From: Calliopum simillimum | Lineage: Eukaryota; Arthropoda; Insecta; Diptera; Lauxaniidae | Direction: 5' to 3' | NCBI GenBank assembly: GCA_951812925.1 | Contig: OX638370.1 | Location: 102,314,897-102,378,896, forward strand | DNA: 64,000 nucleotides | Shown: piece by piece, positions 1-11,425 of the stretch | Position numbering within the stretch: the stretch's first letter is position 1 | Layout: the number at the start of each line of letters is the position of its first letter | Translations under genes and position numbers: made by a program | Notes under the pieces: model-generated | Seen by the model: only the letters and a program-made list of their open reading frames with translations | Database searches by the model: none | What the model was told of the DNA's origin: nothing

Positions 1-392
1 GTTCAGTATAAAGCCTTTTTAGAAAAACCAATATTAATCGTGAACCCCTGGATGGATTGAAAAAATTTGGTGTCAAATGAACGGTATTTTAACAATCTAT
101 AAAATTGATGTACATTGGTAAATTTTTTAGTTTTTTTTTTATATAAAACTAGCTTTTAACCGGTGAGCATTGCCTCCCCTTTGTCCCGTGCCTTTTACAT
201 GTGAATACCAAACCTTTTCATCTGTACTAAATAGTTTAATAGCTAGGATGAATTTTTTCCAGAGTATAGTGTCGCCAATTTTTCTAGGTGATGACACCTA
301 CACAGAAATGTTCTCTGAAATCTGAAAATTGGAGGAACTTATTAATAAAAAAGTTGCGCACGCTTCAGTGGCTCGCATAGGCAAGGCGCCTA
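1..392. other. Intergenic, no feature seen
   Basis: AT-rich sequence to the left of the first inverted-repeat element. I see no open frame, RNA gene or terminal repeat here. Confidence 0.5.
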
Positions 393-648
393 TGTAGTAT
401 CATGAAACAAATAATCGTGCAAAATTTTGGATTCCAAACCAAAGTGGTTCCCAAAATACGAGGTCGTAAAGTTCAAAAAAAGTATCAAAAAACTGTTAAA
501 CTGACTAACATTGAAAGGCTGTAACTTTTCAATTAATTAACATAATTTAAAAAAAAAAACAGAATCAGAGGTAATTGTACGGGCATCAAAAAGTTCCAAA
601 TGGAATATCTCAAGAAACGACATTTTAAAATTTAAAAAAAAAATATAT

Positions 649-889
649 GGCCCCTATTGCGGTTGTCGATTTGCGATAAAATCGATAGCCATCGATTGTT
701 TCTACTAGCCATATCTTTGAAACCTCTTCACCGATTTGAATAAAGTTTTCGCCATTTGATTGCAAATGACTTTAAATGACATGTAAGACATAAATTAGTG
801 GAATCGGTGATGTAGTTTCAAAGATAGGGCTAGAAGAAAAAATCAAAGGCCATCGATTTTATCGCAAATCGACAACCGCAATAGGGGCC
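649..889. mobile_element. MITE inserted in the left arm, TSD TAT
   Basis: 241-bp element with near-perfect terminal inverted repeats of about 40 bp (begins GGCCCCTATTGCGGTTG, ends with the reverse complement) and a second inner inverted pair (CATATCTTTGAAAC / GTTTCAAAGATAGG). The trinucleotide TAT flanks both sides (646-648 and 890-892). The other arm of the surrounding inverted repeat lacks the insert and reads straight through, so it serves as an empty site. No coding capacity. Confidence 0.8.
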
Positions 890-1224
890 TATGTCAAAGA
901 CAAATTTATCATCTATGCTTACTGTAAATTTGAAAGTGAAGCTCTTTCTGGTTTTGTAATTATAAATAAAATAAGACACAAATATTGAAATAAATAATAT
1001 TTCTTTCTAGATTTTTCAACAAAAAATTCATTAGATGCTGAGTATGCCTTGACTTTAAGCGTGTCTTTTTCAACAATGCTAAAGCTGTAGAGTTTTTGTG
1101 TTCCAGGTATAGGTCGTAAGCTATAAAAGCGTTTATGTAGAAACTTTTCTTCTTCAATGAAATCTTTTTCAGTTAAATATTTGTAAATGCATTAAATAAG
1201 ATTTTGACTGCTCCAATCAAACAA

Positions 1225-1877
1225 CTGATGAGGAACTTTTACCACATTATTTCATTGCGAAGCAACAAACAAAATTTTTAAGTGATAAAAAAGCATGTCT
1301 TGGTGAAAATTAATTTATGGCCGTATGCGATTTTTCAGAAAATGTTTCATTTTTGGTTCAAGACTGCATACAAAATTTTCATTGGAACAGCACTCAGGCC
1401 ACCCTATACCCTATTGCACTTTACTTTAAAAATTATGAAAAAGTGGAACTTTCAAATTTTATTGTGATATCAGATTGCCTCAACTTCATTGCAGTGCACT
1501 TATTTCATAAACATATTATACAATTTTTGATACAGAAATTTGGTTCTGTTCCAGAAAAAACTATTTATTTTTCTGACGATTCCGCCGCACAATTCAAAAA
1601 TAAAAAAAATTTTATAAACTTGTGCTACCATCAAGAAGATTTTGACTGTCCACCCGAGTGGCATTTCTTTGCTTATAGCCATGGAAAAAGTGCGAGAAAC
1701 TGCCTTGGAGGCACAGTTAAAAGAGGATCGCGAAGAGCAAGCATTCAATGGCAGCTGGATAATAAAATAACAACACCTCATCAGTTATTTGATTGGTGCA
1801 GTCAAAATCTTATTAACTGCATTTTCAAATATTTAACTGAAAAAGATTTTATTGAAGAAGAAAAGTTTATTTTCTAG
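1225..1877 (+). pseudogene. Transposase-like protein fragment (unassigned family)
   Basis: The open frame from ATG 1317 to the stop at 1877 gives 186 residues. Just upstream, after a TAA, the same protein seems to continue (residues like DEELLPHYFIAKQQ at about 1225-1270), so the frame is broken near 1311. Visible blocks are DFSENVSFLVQD, HWNSTQATLYP, VISDCLNF, YFSDDSAAQFKN and EWHFFAYSHGKSARNCLGGTVKR. I have seen this block pattern in repeated, unannotated arthropod and cnidarian proteins. The spaced acidic residues (DFSEN, FSDDSA) suggest an RNase H-like DDE fold, but that is inference. The tail beyond the stop (ENFIAYDPYLELKNS-like) still resembles coding sequence and is mirrored in the left arm. 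Not a host gene as it stands. Confidence 0.5.
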
Positions 1878-2443
1878 AAAAACGCTTTTATAGCTTACGA
1901 CCCATACCTGGAACTCAAAAATTCCACATCCTTAGCATTGTTGAAAAAGATACGCTTTAAGTCAAGGCATACTCATCGTTTAATGAATTTTTTATTGAAA
2001 AAATCTACAAATAAATATTATTTTTTTCAATATTTGTATCTTATTTTATTTATAATTACAAAACCGGAAAGAGCTTCACCTTCAAATTTGCACTAAGCAT
2101 AGATGATAAATTGGTCTCTGACATATTTTTTTTAAAAATTTTAAAATGTCGTTTTGTGAGATATTCGATTTGGAACTTTTTGATGCTCAAAATATAACCT
2201 TTGACCTTGACAAAAATAAAATTTTTTTTTAGCATTTTAAAGCCCATACAATTACTTTTGATTCTGTTACTCTTTTTTGGAAATATGGTAATTGGTTGCC
2301 AAGTTACAGCCTTTTGATGTTAGTCATTTTAACAGTTTTTTGATACTTTTTTTGAACTTTACGACCTTGTATTTTGGGAACCACTTTGGTTTGGAGTCCA
2401 AAATTTTGCACGAGTATTAGTTCAATAATATTCTACAACTGTA

Positions 2444-2795
2444 CTAACTTTCATTAAGTTCGGAGATGGTAAGGGTTGAGAATCAAAATTTTTTGGTTGA
2501 TTTGATATGGATCTTCTTCAGTGAGATATCATTGGCTACGCTACTCCCAATGCGAACGATTTACGGAAAGGCAATTATTTTTCGCATCGAATCTAGCTTT
2601 CGCAACGCATTTCCTATCGCATCGCATTACAGAGTAAGGCCCCTGAACTTTTTAAGCAAAGTGTTTTTCAAAACTAAATTTTTTGCTTTATGAAAGACTT
2701 CGTTTATTTAAAAAAAAAAAAAAAAATATATCATACAAAATAAACTGAATTTAGTAATAAATACAGAAAACATGTCTTTACTATATTGTAAATAC
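2444..2795. other. Intergenic, no feature seen
   Basis: AT-rich spacer with a poly(A) run near 2711. I see no gene or terminal repeat. Confidence 0.4.
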
Positions 2796-3590
2796 TAGAG
2801 TTCGCCTTGTGGCCGAAATTCGACCATTTCAATTTAACTACAAAGCAAAAAACACAAAAAGCTTTTAATATTCTTCCTTAGGGTTCTGGTTATCCGCATT
2901 TATAAAAATCGGTACAGCAGCTTACTTGCAATAGCGTGCTAGCCATTTAGAGGCGTGTTACTCCTACTAAAGAGCAAAAGTTTTTGATATCTTTCCGTCC
3001 TGCTCATTCTATCCCCATTACAAAATTCACAAAAATCAATTCCGTGAGCGCGTGGCACCGCCCACTTAAAATATAAAGGTCATATTCCCATTTCTTAATA
3101 TTAGTCCTATCTGTTTACCCAATTTTAAAAATATCATTGTAGTGCTTAAGCCATGAACGCGTTTTTCCATTAAGGAGCGTGGTACCGCCCACTGAAGAGC
3201 ATAATGGCCATGTTATCATTCCTTAATGCCTACCCTATCTCCATACCAAATTTCGTAAAAATCGCTGAAATGATTTGGCCGTGAGAACGTTTTTTCCATT
3301 AAAGGCCGTGGCATCGCCCACTGAAAAACATAATGGTAATTTTATCGTTCCTTAGTGCTAACAGTATCTCCATACCAAATTTCATAAAAATCGATGCAGC
3401 GGCTTAGCCGTGAAAACGTTTTTTGCCATTTAGGAGCGTGGCACCGCCCACTTTAAAAAAAATATAGACCTATGTACTGCTCCTCCTAACATCCTTTCCA
3501 ACAAAAAAAAAAAATCAAGCAAATCGGTTGAGATTTAGGTATAGAAAAATGGACTGAACCGATTTCGTTTGCCTATTTATATATAGATAA
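2796..3590 (+). repeat. Dispersed repeat with about 128-bp tandem units
   Basis: Begins with CTAGAGTTCGCCTTGTGGCC, a start shared with the copy at 4790. It then holds four to five degenerate units, each ending in a GTGGCACCGCCCACT-like block; these blocks start at about 3052, 3179, 3308 and 3438, a period of 127-130 bp. Each unit also contains the line ATACCAAATTTCATAAAAAT. The same units recur inverted at 21190-21860. Probably a non-autonomous element with internal tandem repeats; no protein coded. Confidence 0.65.
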
Positions 3591-4039
3591 GAAGTTTAAA
3601 AAATGCACGGATAGACTTCAGCGATTTTATGAATACAATTGTGTTTAATGGTGCAAAAAGTTACTATTTTTCCGGGGTTGGAGAAAGTAGTATCTTTTTT
3701 TCTTTGAATTTTGACATCAAGAGAATAAAAACAGTCAGTTAAATACATGGTTGAATTACCCTGGTTGCAGCGATAACAAATGCTGCTTCGTCTTAAACTA
3801 CGAAAATGTCAAAATTTTCTAGTCTTCACAGATAGCAAGGCAAGATCAGGGTTCCATTTTTGTTTATTTTGACAACTTGCCATAACCATTGTTATTGAAT
3901 CATGAGTTATATACAGCAAGATGGAAAATTCCGAAATTGAAGAAATTTTGAACAATTTTGGGTACATATTTAGTTAAGTATATCTGACATAAAAAGTTTA
4001 GATTAACAATATTTATTGATTAGCGGATTTATTAGTTAG
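3591..4039. other. Intergenic, no feature seen
   Basis: AT-rich spacer; no convincing open frame or repeat boundary. Confidence 0.4.
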
Positions 4040-4375
4040 AAATTTTTGCTTTGTGTGGGCGGTACGAGTGCCCGTTAACCGGATTTGCTCAAGGACAACG
4101 CCCTGCGCCTTTTTTGATAACGTAGCCACAAAATTTCATCGAGTTATATTGATGCGTTTTACCGTAATCGTGATAAATCGGTGGTCTGACGTACATATGG
4201 ATGGACAGATGAACAAACGGACAGACGAATAGGCAGACCGACCTAACTATATCGACTCATGAGGTGACGCTGTTCAATAATATACACATATACTTTTCTA
4301 TACCTGTCACGCCTCCTTCGTAACTCATACAAAAGATAAGTACAAAGCGGATACGCCTCGGGTGTAGGGTACAAA
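4040..4375 (-). repeat. Truncated Helitron-like/mini-me-type repeat, reverse orientation
   Basis: On the minus strand this runs from TACCCTACACCCGAGG, through a purine-rich AGAAAAGTATATG stretch and TCAGCGTCACCTCATGAGTCG, to a GTCCGTCTG-type pyrimidine run (+ strand: ggacagacgaataggcag). The full-length relative at 56791-57755 has the same order. The CTAG-type 3' end is missing here, so the copy is truncated. Confidence 0.6.
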
Positions 4376-4788
4376 AATGTGTATTTATGCTTATATTCAG
4401 CTCTAAATTTATTTTTGGATTATTTTAAAATAAGTTTTATATAATTTTCATTATCAATTTGTATTTTAAAGCAATAAATGAACAATAAAATTTTATGAAA
4501 TTATATTTCTTCGATAGTTGCAAACCACTTAAAACATTTGTTGCCATATGGCTACATTCTAAAAGTCGTACTTAGAAAAAATTTTTTAGAAAACTTTTGA
4601 TTGATTAGGCATTATATGACCATAAGTAACAGAAAAATGGATTTTTAGGATGAGAAACAAAAAAGATAGACCGAATGGGTTAACGACACAAATATGCCTA
4701 TTTGTGTTTAAAGGTGAATCACAAATTTCATTGGCCTCAAAACTCATATGAATCAGAATTTGTAAAAAGGGGTACTACACATTTTATG
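4376..4788. other. Intergenic, no feature seen
   Basis: AT-rich spacer between two dispersed repeats; nothing recognisable. Confidence 0.4.
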
Positions 4789-4789
4789 G

Positions 4790-5130
4790 TACTAGAGTTC
4801 GCCTTGCGGCTAAATTCGACCAACTTCAATTTGACTTTAAAGAAACTACGCATTTGTGAGCTTAAGCGAACACATTCTCATTAGTAACCATGCCTTCTTA
4901 TTTTCTTTTCAATTTCTTTTCTTAGTGTTACGCCTATCTACATATATTCCAAATTTCATAAAAATCGATGTAGCAGTTTACCCGGGTTTTCCATTTGCAG
5001 GCGTAGCACTGCCAATAAAAAATATAAAAAAGTTTAATTAATATCCTTTCTTAAGGTATATTCTACCGAATTTCATAAAATCCAAACCAAAAACTTTTAA
5101 AAAAAGAAAAATTTTGTGCACTGTTCCTCA
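4790..5130 (+). repeat. Second, shorter copy of the 2796 repeat
   Basis: Opens with CTAGAGTTCGCCTTGCGGCT and contains ATTCCAAATTTCATAAAAATCGATGTAGCAG and a GGCGTAGCACTGCC block, as in the longer copy 2 kb upstream. Only about one tandem unit remains. Confidence 0.55.
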
Positions 5131-5393
5131 AAACCTTTTCAATAAATAAAAAATCAATTCGTGTTCAGTTATTGCAGCTTCTGCTCATGAACTTTGGTTT
5201 GAAAATATTATGAAAAACTAAGACGACGAAATTTCTCCGGTTATGGGAGCTGTTCGGTTGTGGGAACTGTCCTTTCTGAGAGATTTCACATAGTTTTAAA
5301 ATGTGTTGACAAATTGTATGAAAGTATCATGAATCCATTCGTTCATCATGCGGCGTGCGGGGAATTCTGGTGAATAGTATTTTTTTTTTGTTC

Positions 5394-5931
5394 GCAGTGA
5401 AGTAAGGAGAGGGTACTGAAACCGAAAAGTTTTTGTGACGAAAATATTCGCAATCACAAATAAAAATGTAACAAGTGCGGTGGAATCGTCTACACACGCC
5501 CTCTTGAATCTTTAAAACTTTTTTTGTTTTTCGAAGGAGAGAGTCCGTAGTATTTACTATTAATATTGTTTTTTTTATTTTATATATTTGCAGAGATCAA
5601 ATATAACAAGGCAACTGAAAATAGAAAGGACATAATCGCAATATCGTGTATAAATTTGTAGAGGAAAAATTAAATTTTTTAGTAAAAAAATTGAACGGAC
5701 GTGCTCATCAATAGTTTGTCCAAAAAGCAACATAAAACTTTGTTTATTTTCAAATTATAGTGCCGTGATTTAGACTTTTTAAAACAAATATTTTACAAAA
5801 GAAAAAAGAAAAAAAAAAAACTATCGCAATTTAAACTCTAAAGAAAGTAGTTTTTGTTTTGTTTGATCGCTTAGAATAGTGATCTCTCAGCTAAACGCGA
5901 AGAAAATAATAATCGGAGCAGTCTCCATTAA
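5394..5931 (+). other. NAT1: Probable NAT1 5' leader with a small intron
   Basis: The stretch before the NAT1 frame is probably transcribed leader. A GTAAGG donor-like site lies at about 5402 and a good acceptor (TATATATTTGCAG) ends at 5593, so a leader intron of about 190 bp is plausible. An in-frame stop (TAA, 5929-5931) limits the coding frame on the 5' side. The transcription start is not visible with certainty; a weak initiator-like CGCAGTG lies near 5393. All of this is inference from signals only. Confidence 0.35.
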
Positions 5932-7464
5932 AACTCTTCATCGTCCTACGTTTTCAAAAAAATCATCACCATTCCACATTCAACTTTAAATTCACCCTTA
6001 AAACAGACTTGGGACGATCCAAATCAGTGCTGGGAAGCAACCAACCAGCAATATTACAAGCTGAATTTTAGAAAAACAACCACCATTGAGGGAGTAAGAA
6101 GCACCGACGACATCAGCGTCTGCGGTAGTGGTACAAATCTTGCAATAACGGCTAATCTAAATAAGGCTGAACACGTCGTCGACGTCGATTATAATAATCG
6201 AGGAGGAGGTGGTGGCGTCACCGACGGCGGCCAATCACCGCCGACACCAACTATTGGTAAAACTTTGCTTAATACCAGTCCGAACCTACTCCCAATAACA
6301 ACAGCTACAGACACTTTTAATAATTTAAAAAATTTGGTTAAAATCGACAAGGGCTCGAACCCAGGTAGCAGCAGCGGAGGTTACTCTGGTAACGTCAGCG
6401 GCGGCTATCGTCCTAAAGGCGTTGGTGGCTATAAAGCTAGCGGTGGTGCTCCAATCTACGGTGAAAGTAGAAACATCCCCGGAAGATCTGGATCTGCAGG
6501 AGTTTCCGGACATTTTTCAACCGTTTATAATAAAAATTCCGTCAAAATTCGTCAACACGATTCAGACGTAAGCCCACGGCCTCGACGTCCTTACCAAGGT
6601 GACTCGTCGTCGTCGCGTTACTATAGCAAAAATAGTGACTTATTGGGTCAAAGCGGTCAATCTGCCGGAGCTGGTTCACTCGGCAGTGGACGCTCTTTAA
6701 CAGGCGAACCAGCAGGGCGCAGTAGTATAAGCTCCTCTACGGGTGGCGCAGAAGGTAGGCGCCCTTATCAGACAGGAAACAACGGTGGCCAAAATTTATC
6801 TGATGGCAGCAATCAAAGTCGTGGATTAAATTCTTCATCTGGTGGCAACTATCGCTCACAACAACAGAACTCACGGTATGAAAATGGAAATGGACAACAA
6901 CAGCGTCAATATGGAAACTTATCATCAAGTTCTAACTATAATACAAAACAACAATCGTATGCTCCAAGAGGTTCAAATGAACACAATGTAAACACTCGTA
7001 AACCACAACGGGACGATTTCACCAATTACCGAGACTACGACGATTCACCACGTCAACGTTACAACAACAATAATAACAACAGCAACAGTTTAGAACGTTC
7101 TAACGGCGGACGATATAAGTCGTCAGAAGGCGGCAATACTCACTCATTGTCAGGTTTGCGACAAGGCGGCGGAGGCAACGACTCGTTCGATTATAATTCA
7201 TCAGATAGATCTTACAACAATCGTTCGGGAAATGCTGGAGTGAATACACCAACTGCACAATCAGCTATAAATAATGCTAGTACATCTTCACGTGGAATAT
7301 CTCCAAATTCAGGTGCTTTGAATTTCCAGCAGCAGCAGCAGCAACAACCTCCATCATCGTCAACTCCACCACCACCTCCGTCAGCTGGTCGTTGGGTTCC
7401 ACCATCACTCAGACCACAACATGGATTAACACAGAGCGAGAAAAATGACGCTGTTTTTAGAAAG
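5932..7464 (+). other. NAT1: NAT1 exon 1 coding part: low-complexity N-terminus
   Basis: Open for 511 codons with no methionine. Rich in Gly, Ser, Asn, Gln and Arg, with a Gly run near 6205, an Asn run near 7060, a Gln run (CAG/CAA) near 7330 and a Pro run near 7365. The end is phase 0 at AAAG|GTATTT. Such a region is likely disordered. Confidence 0.85.
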
Positions 7465-10400
7465 GTATTTACATATTTATATTCTTTTAAATCCATATGG
7501 TGATATTTCCTTTCAATAAATGGGCGTTATTTTGTTTCGTTTTTTTGTGGGCGGTTTTTTATATTTCTAAAATAAAATAAAACCCACAGTAAAGTCAAAA
7601 GAACGCCCATATTTTTAACGAAAATAACCCCATATTGTGGGCATCGTTTCCAATTTTATAATTTCGTTTTTTTGGTGCCTAAAATTAATATTTGATCATT
7701 GCATGTTTTAAATTTTTTTTTTTTTTTTACAGGTTCGCGGCATTCTTAACAAATTGACTCCAGAAAAATTCCAAGAACTTAGTGACGATTTGCTTAAATT
7801 AGATTTGAATTCCATAGTAATTTTGAACGGAGTTATCCTCTTAATATTTGATAAAGCTTTGGATGAGCCAAAGTACTCGTCTATGTATGCACAGTTGTGC
7901 AAGCGTCTTTCAGAAGAAGCACCTTCATTTGAGGAAGATTCTAATAATTCTTGCACATTTTTGCGCCTGCTAATTGCTGTTTGTCGTGATAAGTTCAACA
8001 ATCGTCTAAAAAAGGACGGCGCAGAAACCGATAATAACAATCAATTCAATAAAGTTCATAAGCCCCAGTCACAACAAACGAATACAGACAATGATACGGA
8101 TGATGAAGAACGTCGTCATTTGGCCAAGCAGAGAATGCTTGGAAATGTCAAGTTTATTGGTGAACTCAATAAACTTAATATGCTCTCCAAAAACGTACTT
8201 CATCAATGCATTCAGGAGTTGTTGGATAAGAAAAAGAAACGCTCTGCAAGTCCACAGGAAATGTGTGAGGACATGGAATGCTTGTCACAATTGCTCAAAA
8301 CTTGCGGAAAGAACCTGGATTCAGAACAGGGCAAAGAGTTGATGAACCAATACTTTGAGACACTTGAACGCCGATCAAAATCTACGGAATATCCTCCAAG
8401 GATTCGTTTCATGTTAAAAGACGTAATCGAGTTAAGGGAAAACAACTGGGTACCTCGTAAGGTGGTAAACACTGAAGGGCCAGTACCAATCAAGCAGATA
8501 CGGACTGATGACGATGCCATGATTCGAACACCATTTGCGAACAGAAATCGTGAAATGCGTAATAACGACCGAGACGGGGATAGCTGGATGAATAGATTCC
8601 ATTTGAATTTACAACCAGGCTTTAATGACGTATTTGGAAGCCTAAGTGTAACCGGTTCATCGCAAATTATGTCCCCGTAAGTATGAATATACATAAACTA
8701 TGTTCCCTTTGATAAAATTAGAGCTAAGTACACGCAACCTTTGTACCCAAACTTTTCTAATTAATAAGATTGATTCCTTTAAAACATATTTGCAAAAGAA
8801 TATATTTATTAACGGATATATGGCTTCATTTTCATTTGGAACAGGTTTGCCGCTAACAGTAACTCCAATCGCACATATAACAATCAAAGGAATAATCAAA
8901 GTAACAACTATAGTAATCGATACAATAAAATTAACCAAAATGGATCAAATCATATTCGTGACGACATGCGAAATAACCAGCATGCGAATAGCAATCGTGA
9001 TCAGTCTTCATCACAATTCAATAATCAAATGCTAAACAGTAAGGAGCTAGCACCAAGATTTAAGCGTAATCTAATGTCCACAAATCAAGACTCAGTTGAA
9101 AATCTTCAAATGCGACCAGCAGCAAATTCGTTATTATTTAAAGCAGCTTCACAAAATCAAAAAACTCCAGCTATGTTACCAATGTCTACCCCTCTTTCTA
9201 CAAATGCTAACACGAATCAAATGAAGGACACTCAAATTTCCTCGAATACACAGTATCCCTCATTAGCTACGCCATCATCGCATTTGTTAAATCCATCACG
9301 TCCTTCGTCAACACCATCATCTGAATATGAGAGCAAAACAAACTTATCTGCAACTATAATCGAGAAGGGCCTAAAAGCAACATCATCTCATCCAAATTTT
9401 TCCATTTATAATGCACATACTGAAGAAACTGATAAAACTGAAGTGGAATCAAAAAAAATTGCAATTGACAAAAATAATATAAAACCAGTAACTGATCAAA
9501 TAGTGCAGACCCAGCAACAAGGTTCTGTTGAAAAGACCAATTTGAATGCAGCATCGGTCGCTAAACAAAAGAAAGAAAAAATGTTCAACAAAGAAGAGGT
9601 ACTAAAGAAAACATCTCTTTATATCAAAGAAAATTTCTTCTACAAAGACACTGATGATAACATTGAAACAGAAAACATAGGCGAAATTGAAGAAAAAACG
9701 TGCAATAAGATAAATACCTTTGCAGAAGGTTTTTTGCAACTAAAAGTACCCGAAAAGTGCTTGAAAGATGTATGCATTGGCTTAGTAATGGATGTTCTCG
9801 ACAAATCTGAAGAGATCTATTTTGATCGAGTTGTCGAATTTTTCCAGATATTACGAAAACAATCTATTTTGAAGCCTAATCTTGTACTTGAGATTTTTAA
9901 ACAAGTTACCAATAAAATGAATGAGAGAGAGACACTTAATCCTCGAATCGCATCTCATGTAGCAAATTTACTGAGCAAAGTAGTTGGAGAGCTGGGTCTT
10001 TTAAAACTGAGTGATGTTGCTAATTTCACAGACAATGGGCAGCATTTTCCTCTATTCTTTTTAATATTGCAACAATTGCATAAATCTATTGGCAAAGAAG
10101 CACTGGAAGAGATGTTCCAAGCAAGTAAAATAAATTTAATGAATTGCCTGCCCGAGGTAGACCGTAAAAAATCTCGCTTGATTGAAATATTGGATGATCG
10201 CAACTTAGCATTCCTGTGTCCATTAATTAAAGTACAATCTGAAATGCTTAAGCAACTTACGGCTGAATCGGAACCAAACGCTTCAAATTTCTTGAAATGG
10301 ATTAAATCAAACGTAGACTCAAAATATTATAAGGACCCTGGCTTCATAACCGCATTAATGACTGTTATTCTTAAATATGTAACTCAAGTAATACGAAAAA

Positions 10401-10876
10401 TTGTTTTTATTTTTAATGATTAATATTTTATACATATCTAAATAATTCACAGGAAAGCACACTTTCTCCAGGCGTCGATGTTAATAACCAACCTGAAAAA
10501 TCAATAATTGAGAAGGAAGAATCTTTGCTGTATAAATACACTTCTGTATTGCAAAAATTCCTTGCAGGAAACACTGATTTGCAAGTAATTGCAATTTACG
10601 CACTTCAAGTGTTTTGCCATAATGAGAAATTTCCAAAAGGTATTTTGTTTATTTCTTTATATTGATGTTTTAGTAGTTGAACTCTGTTTATTTGTAGGTA
10701 TGTTGCGGCGTTGGTTTGCATATTTATACGACGCAGAGGTAATTGAAGAGGAAGCATTTATTTTATGGAAGGAAGAAATTTCCGATAAATATCCAGGAAA
10801 GGGGAAAGCTCTTTTCCAAGTTAATAGTTGGTTGACTTGGTTAGAAATAGCTGAGTCTGAAGATGACGAAGATTAA
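5932..10876 (+). CDS. NAT1: NAT1 / eIF4G2 (DAP5, p97) translation initiation factor
   Basis: Five exons: (5932)-7464, 7733-8676, 8845-10387, 10453-10639, 10698-10876. All introns are GT-AG, of 268, 168, 65 and 58 bp. The product is about 1420 residues if read from CTG 6061. Exon 1 codes a low-complexity Gly/Ser/Asn/Gln region ending in RWVPPSLRPQHGLTQSEKNDAVFRK, which leads directly into the MIF4G domain. A MA3 domain and a C-terminal W2 domain follow. This is the eIF4G family member that lacks the N-terminal eIF4E-binding part; family members bind eIF4A and eIF3 and support cap-independent or alternative initiation in the cytoplasm. No in-frame ATG exists from 5932 until 7883, so initiation is at a non-AUG codon. 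Vertebrate NAT1 is known to start at GUG. Candidates here are CTG 6061, ATT 6091, ACG 6148 and TTG 6265. The start is uncertain; the identity is not. Confidence 0.93.
7733..8676 (+). other. NAT1: NAT1 exon 2: MIF4G domain
   Basis: Starts after a long T tract and ACAG, continuing K|VRGILNKLTPEKFQELSDDLL. The helical MIF4G repeat runs to about RFMLKDVIELRENNWVPRKV. The first in-frame ATG of the gene is here, at 7883 (SSMYAQLCK). It ends at CCCC|GTAAGT in phase 2. Confidence 0.9.
8845..10387 (+). other. NAT1: NAT1 exon 3: linker and MA3 domain
   Basis: Acceptor GGAACAG at 8844; the phase-2 join restores a Pro codon, then an Asn/Arg-rich linker. The MA3-type helical domain lies at about 9690-10260 (KINTFAEGFLQLKVPEKCL to IKVQSEMLKQL). 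It ends at ACTCAA|GTAATA in phase 0. Confidence 0.88.
10453..10639 (+). other. NAT1: NAT1 exon 4: start of W2 domain
   Basis: Acceptor TTCACAG, then a frame reading ESTLSPGVDV and LLYKYTSVLQKFLAGN. Ends FPK in phase 1 at AAAAG|GTATTTTG. Confidence 0.85.
10698..10876 (+). other. NAT1: NAT1 exon 5: end of W2 domain and stop
   Basis: Acceptor TTTGTAG; reads GMLRRWFAYLYDAEVIEEEAF and ends in an acidic aromatic tail (NSWLTWLEIAESEDDED), typical of the eIF4G/eIF5 W2 C-terminus. TAA at 10874-10876. Confidence 0.88.
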
Positions 10877-11173
10877 TTTAACGTTTAACTACATTATAAT
10901 ATTGATAACCTTTAAAGCCATCGCAAAAAAAAAGCAGTACATAATTCAATGAATATCTCTAATCAATTTATGATGAGTTCAATGCCTAATTAAAGTCCAA
11001 TAGTTAAAATAATTAAATAGCTTAAAAACTAATACATTTTCAAGTTAATCAAATGTGAAATTGGTATTCGGATTTTAATCCAAATTTAAAAAGTTTATGT
11101 CATGCATAAGCGTGAAATATCATTATTAATTATATTTAATTAATTATTGGATTCAAACATAAAACAATTTTAA

Positions 11174-11179
11174 AATAAA
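11174..11179 (+). terminator. Candidate NAT1 poly(A) signal AATAAA
   Basis: Canonical hexamer about 300 bp past the NAT1 stop. An ATTAAA at about 10990 is an alternative nearer site. No cleavage data. Confidence 0.4.
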
Positions 11180-11425
11180 TTTCTGATGAGATGGAAGGTT
11201 ACTTACCAAACCGTTTTGATTATTTTTTTTTTTTTTTTGATAGAAAATGATCGAGGTAAAATCGTGTTCTCTAGCCGTTGAAAGATGTACCTATGGTAAG
11301 GGGTCGTGGGTAAATTACTGACATATGAAAAGGGATGGGCCTCATCATGAATTTGTTTGGAAATTCAATTTTGAGAATGAGCATTTGATGTGAATATTTT
11401 GTAAACAGAAATTCCATTTGCAGTA

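Larger units (their letters stand above)
393..2443. repeat. Large inverted repeat flanking a transposase-like fragment
   Basis: The left arm (about 393-645 and 892-1235) is repeated in reverse complement at about 1775-2443. For example, the sequence around GTGCAAAATTTTGGA (near 418) returns inverted near 2400, and the coding tail at 1840-2010 returns inverted at 1020-1180. The arms are roughly 600 bp each with moderate divergence. The unique centre (about 1236-1775) carries the open frame listed separately. The right arm holds the true 3' end of that coding sequence; the left arm is an inverted copy of it. I infer a fold-back transposon or an inverted duplication of a transposon end. Confidence 0.7.

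Noticed and set aside
7212..7496. Minus-strand frame rich in Cys and Gly
   Set aside because: It is the mirror of the CAG/CCA repeats in NAT1 exon 1; the opposite strand is clearly coding.
8212..8694. 160-codon minus-strand frame
   Set aside because: Shadow of NAT1 exon 2 with no motif of its own.
8700..9035. Plus-strand frame of 111 codons
   Set aside because: It crosses the NAT1 intron 2 acceptor in a different frame; the spliced NAT1 frame explains the sequence better.
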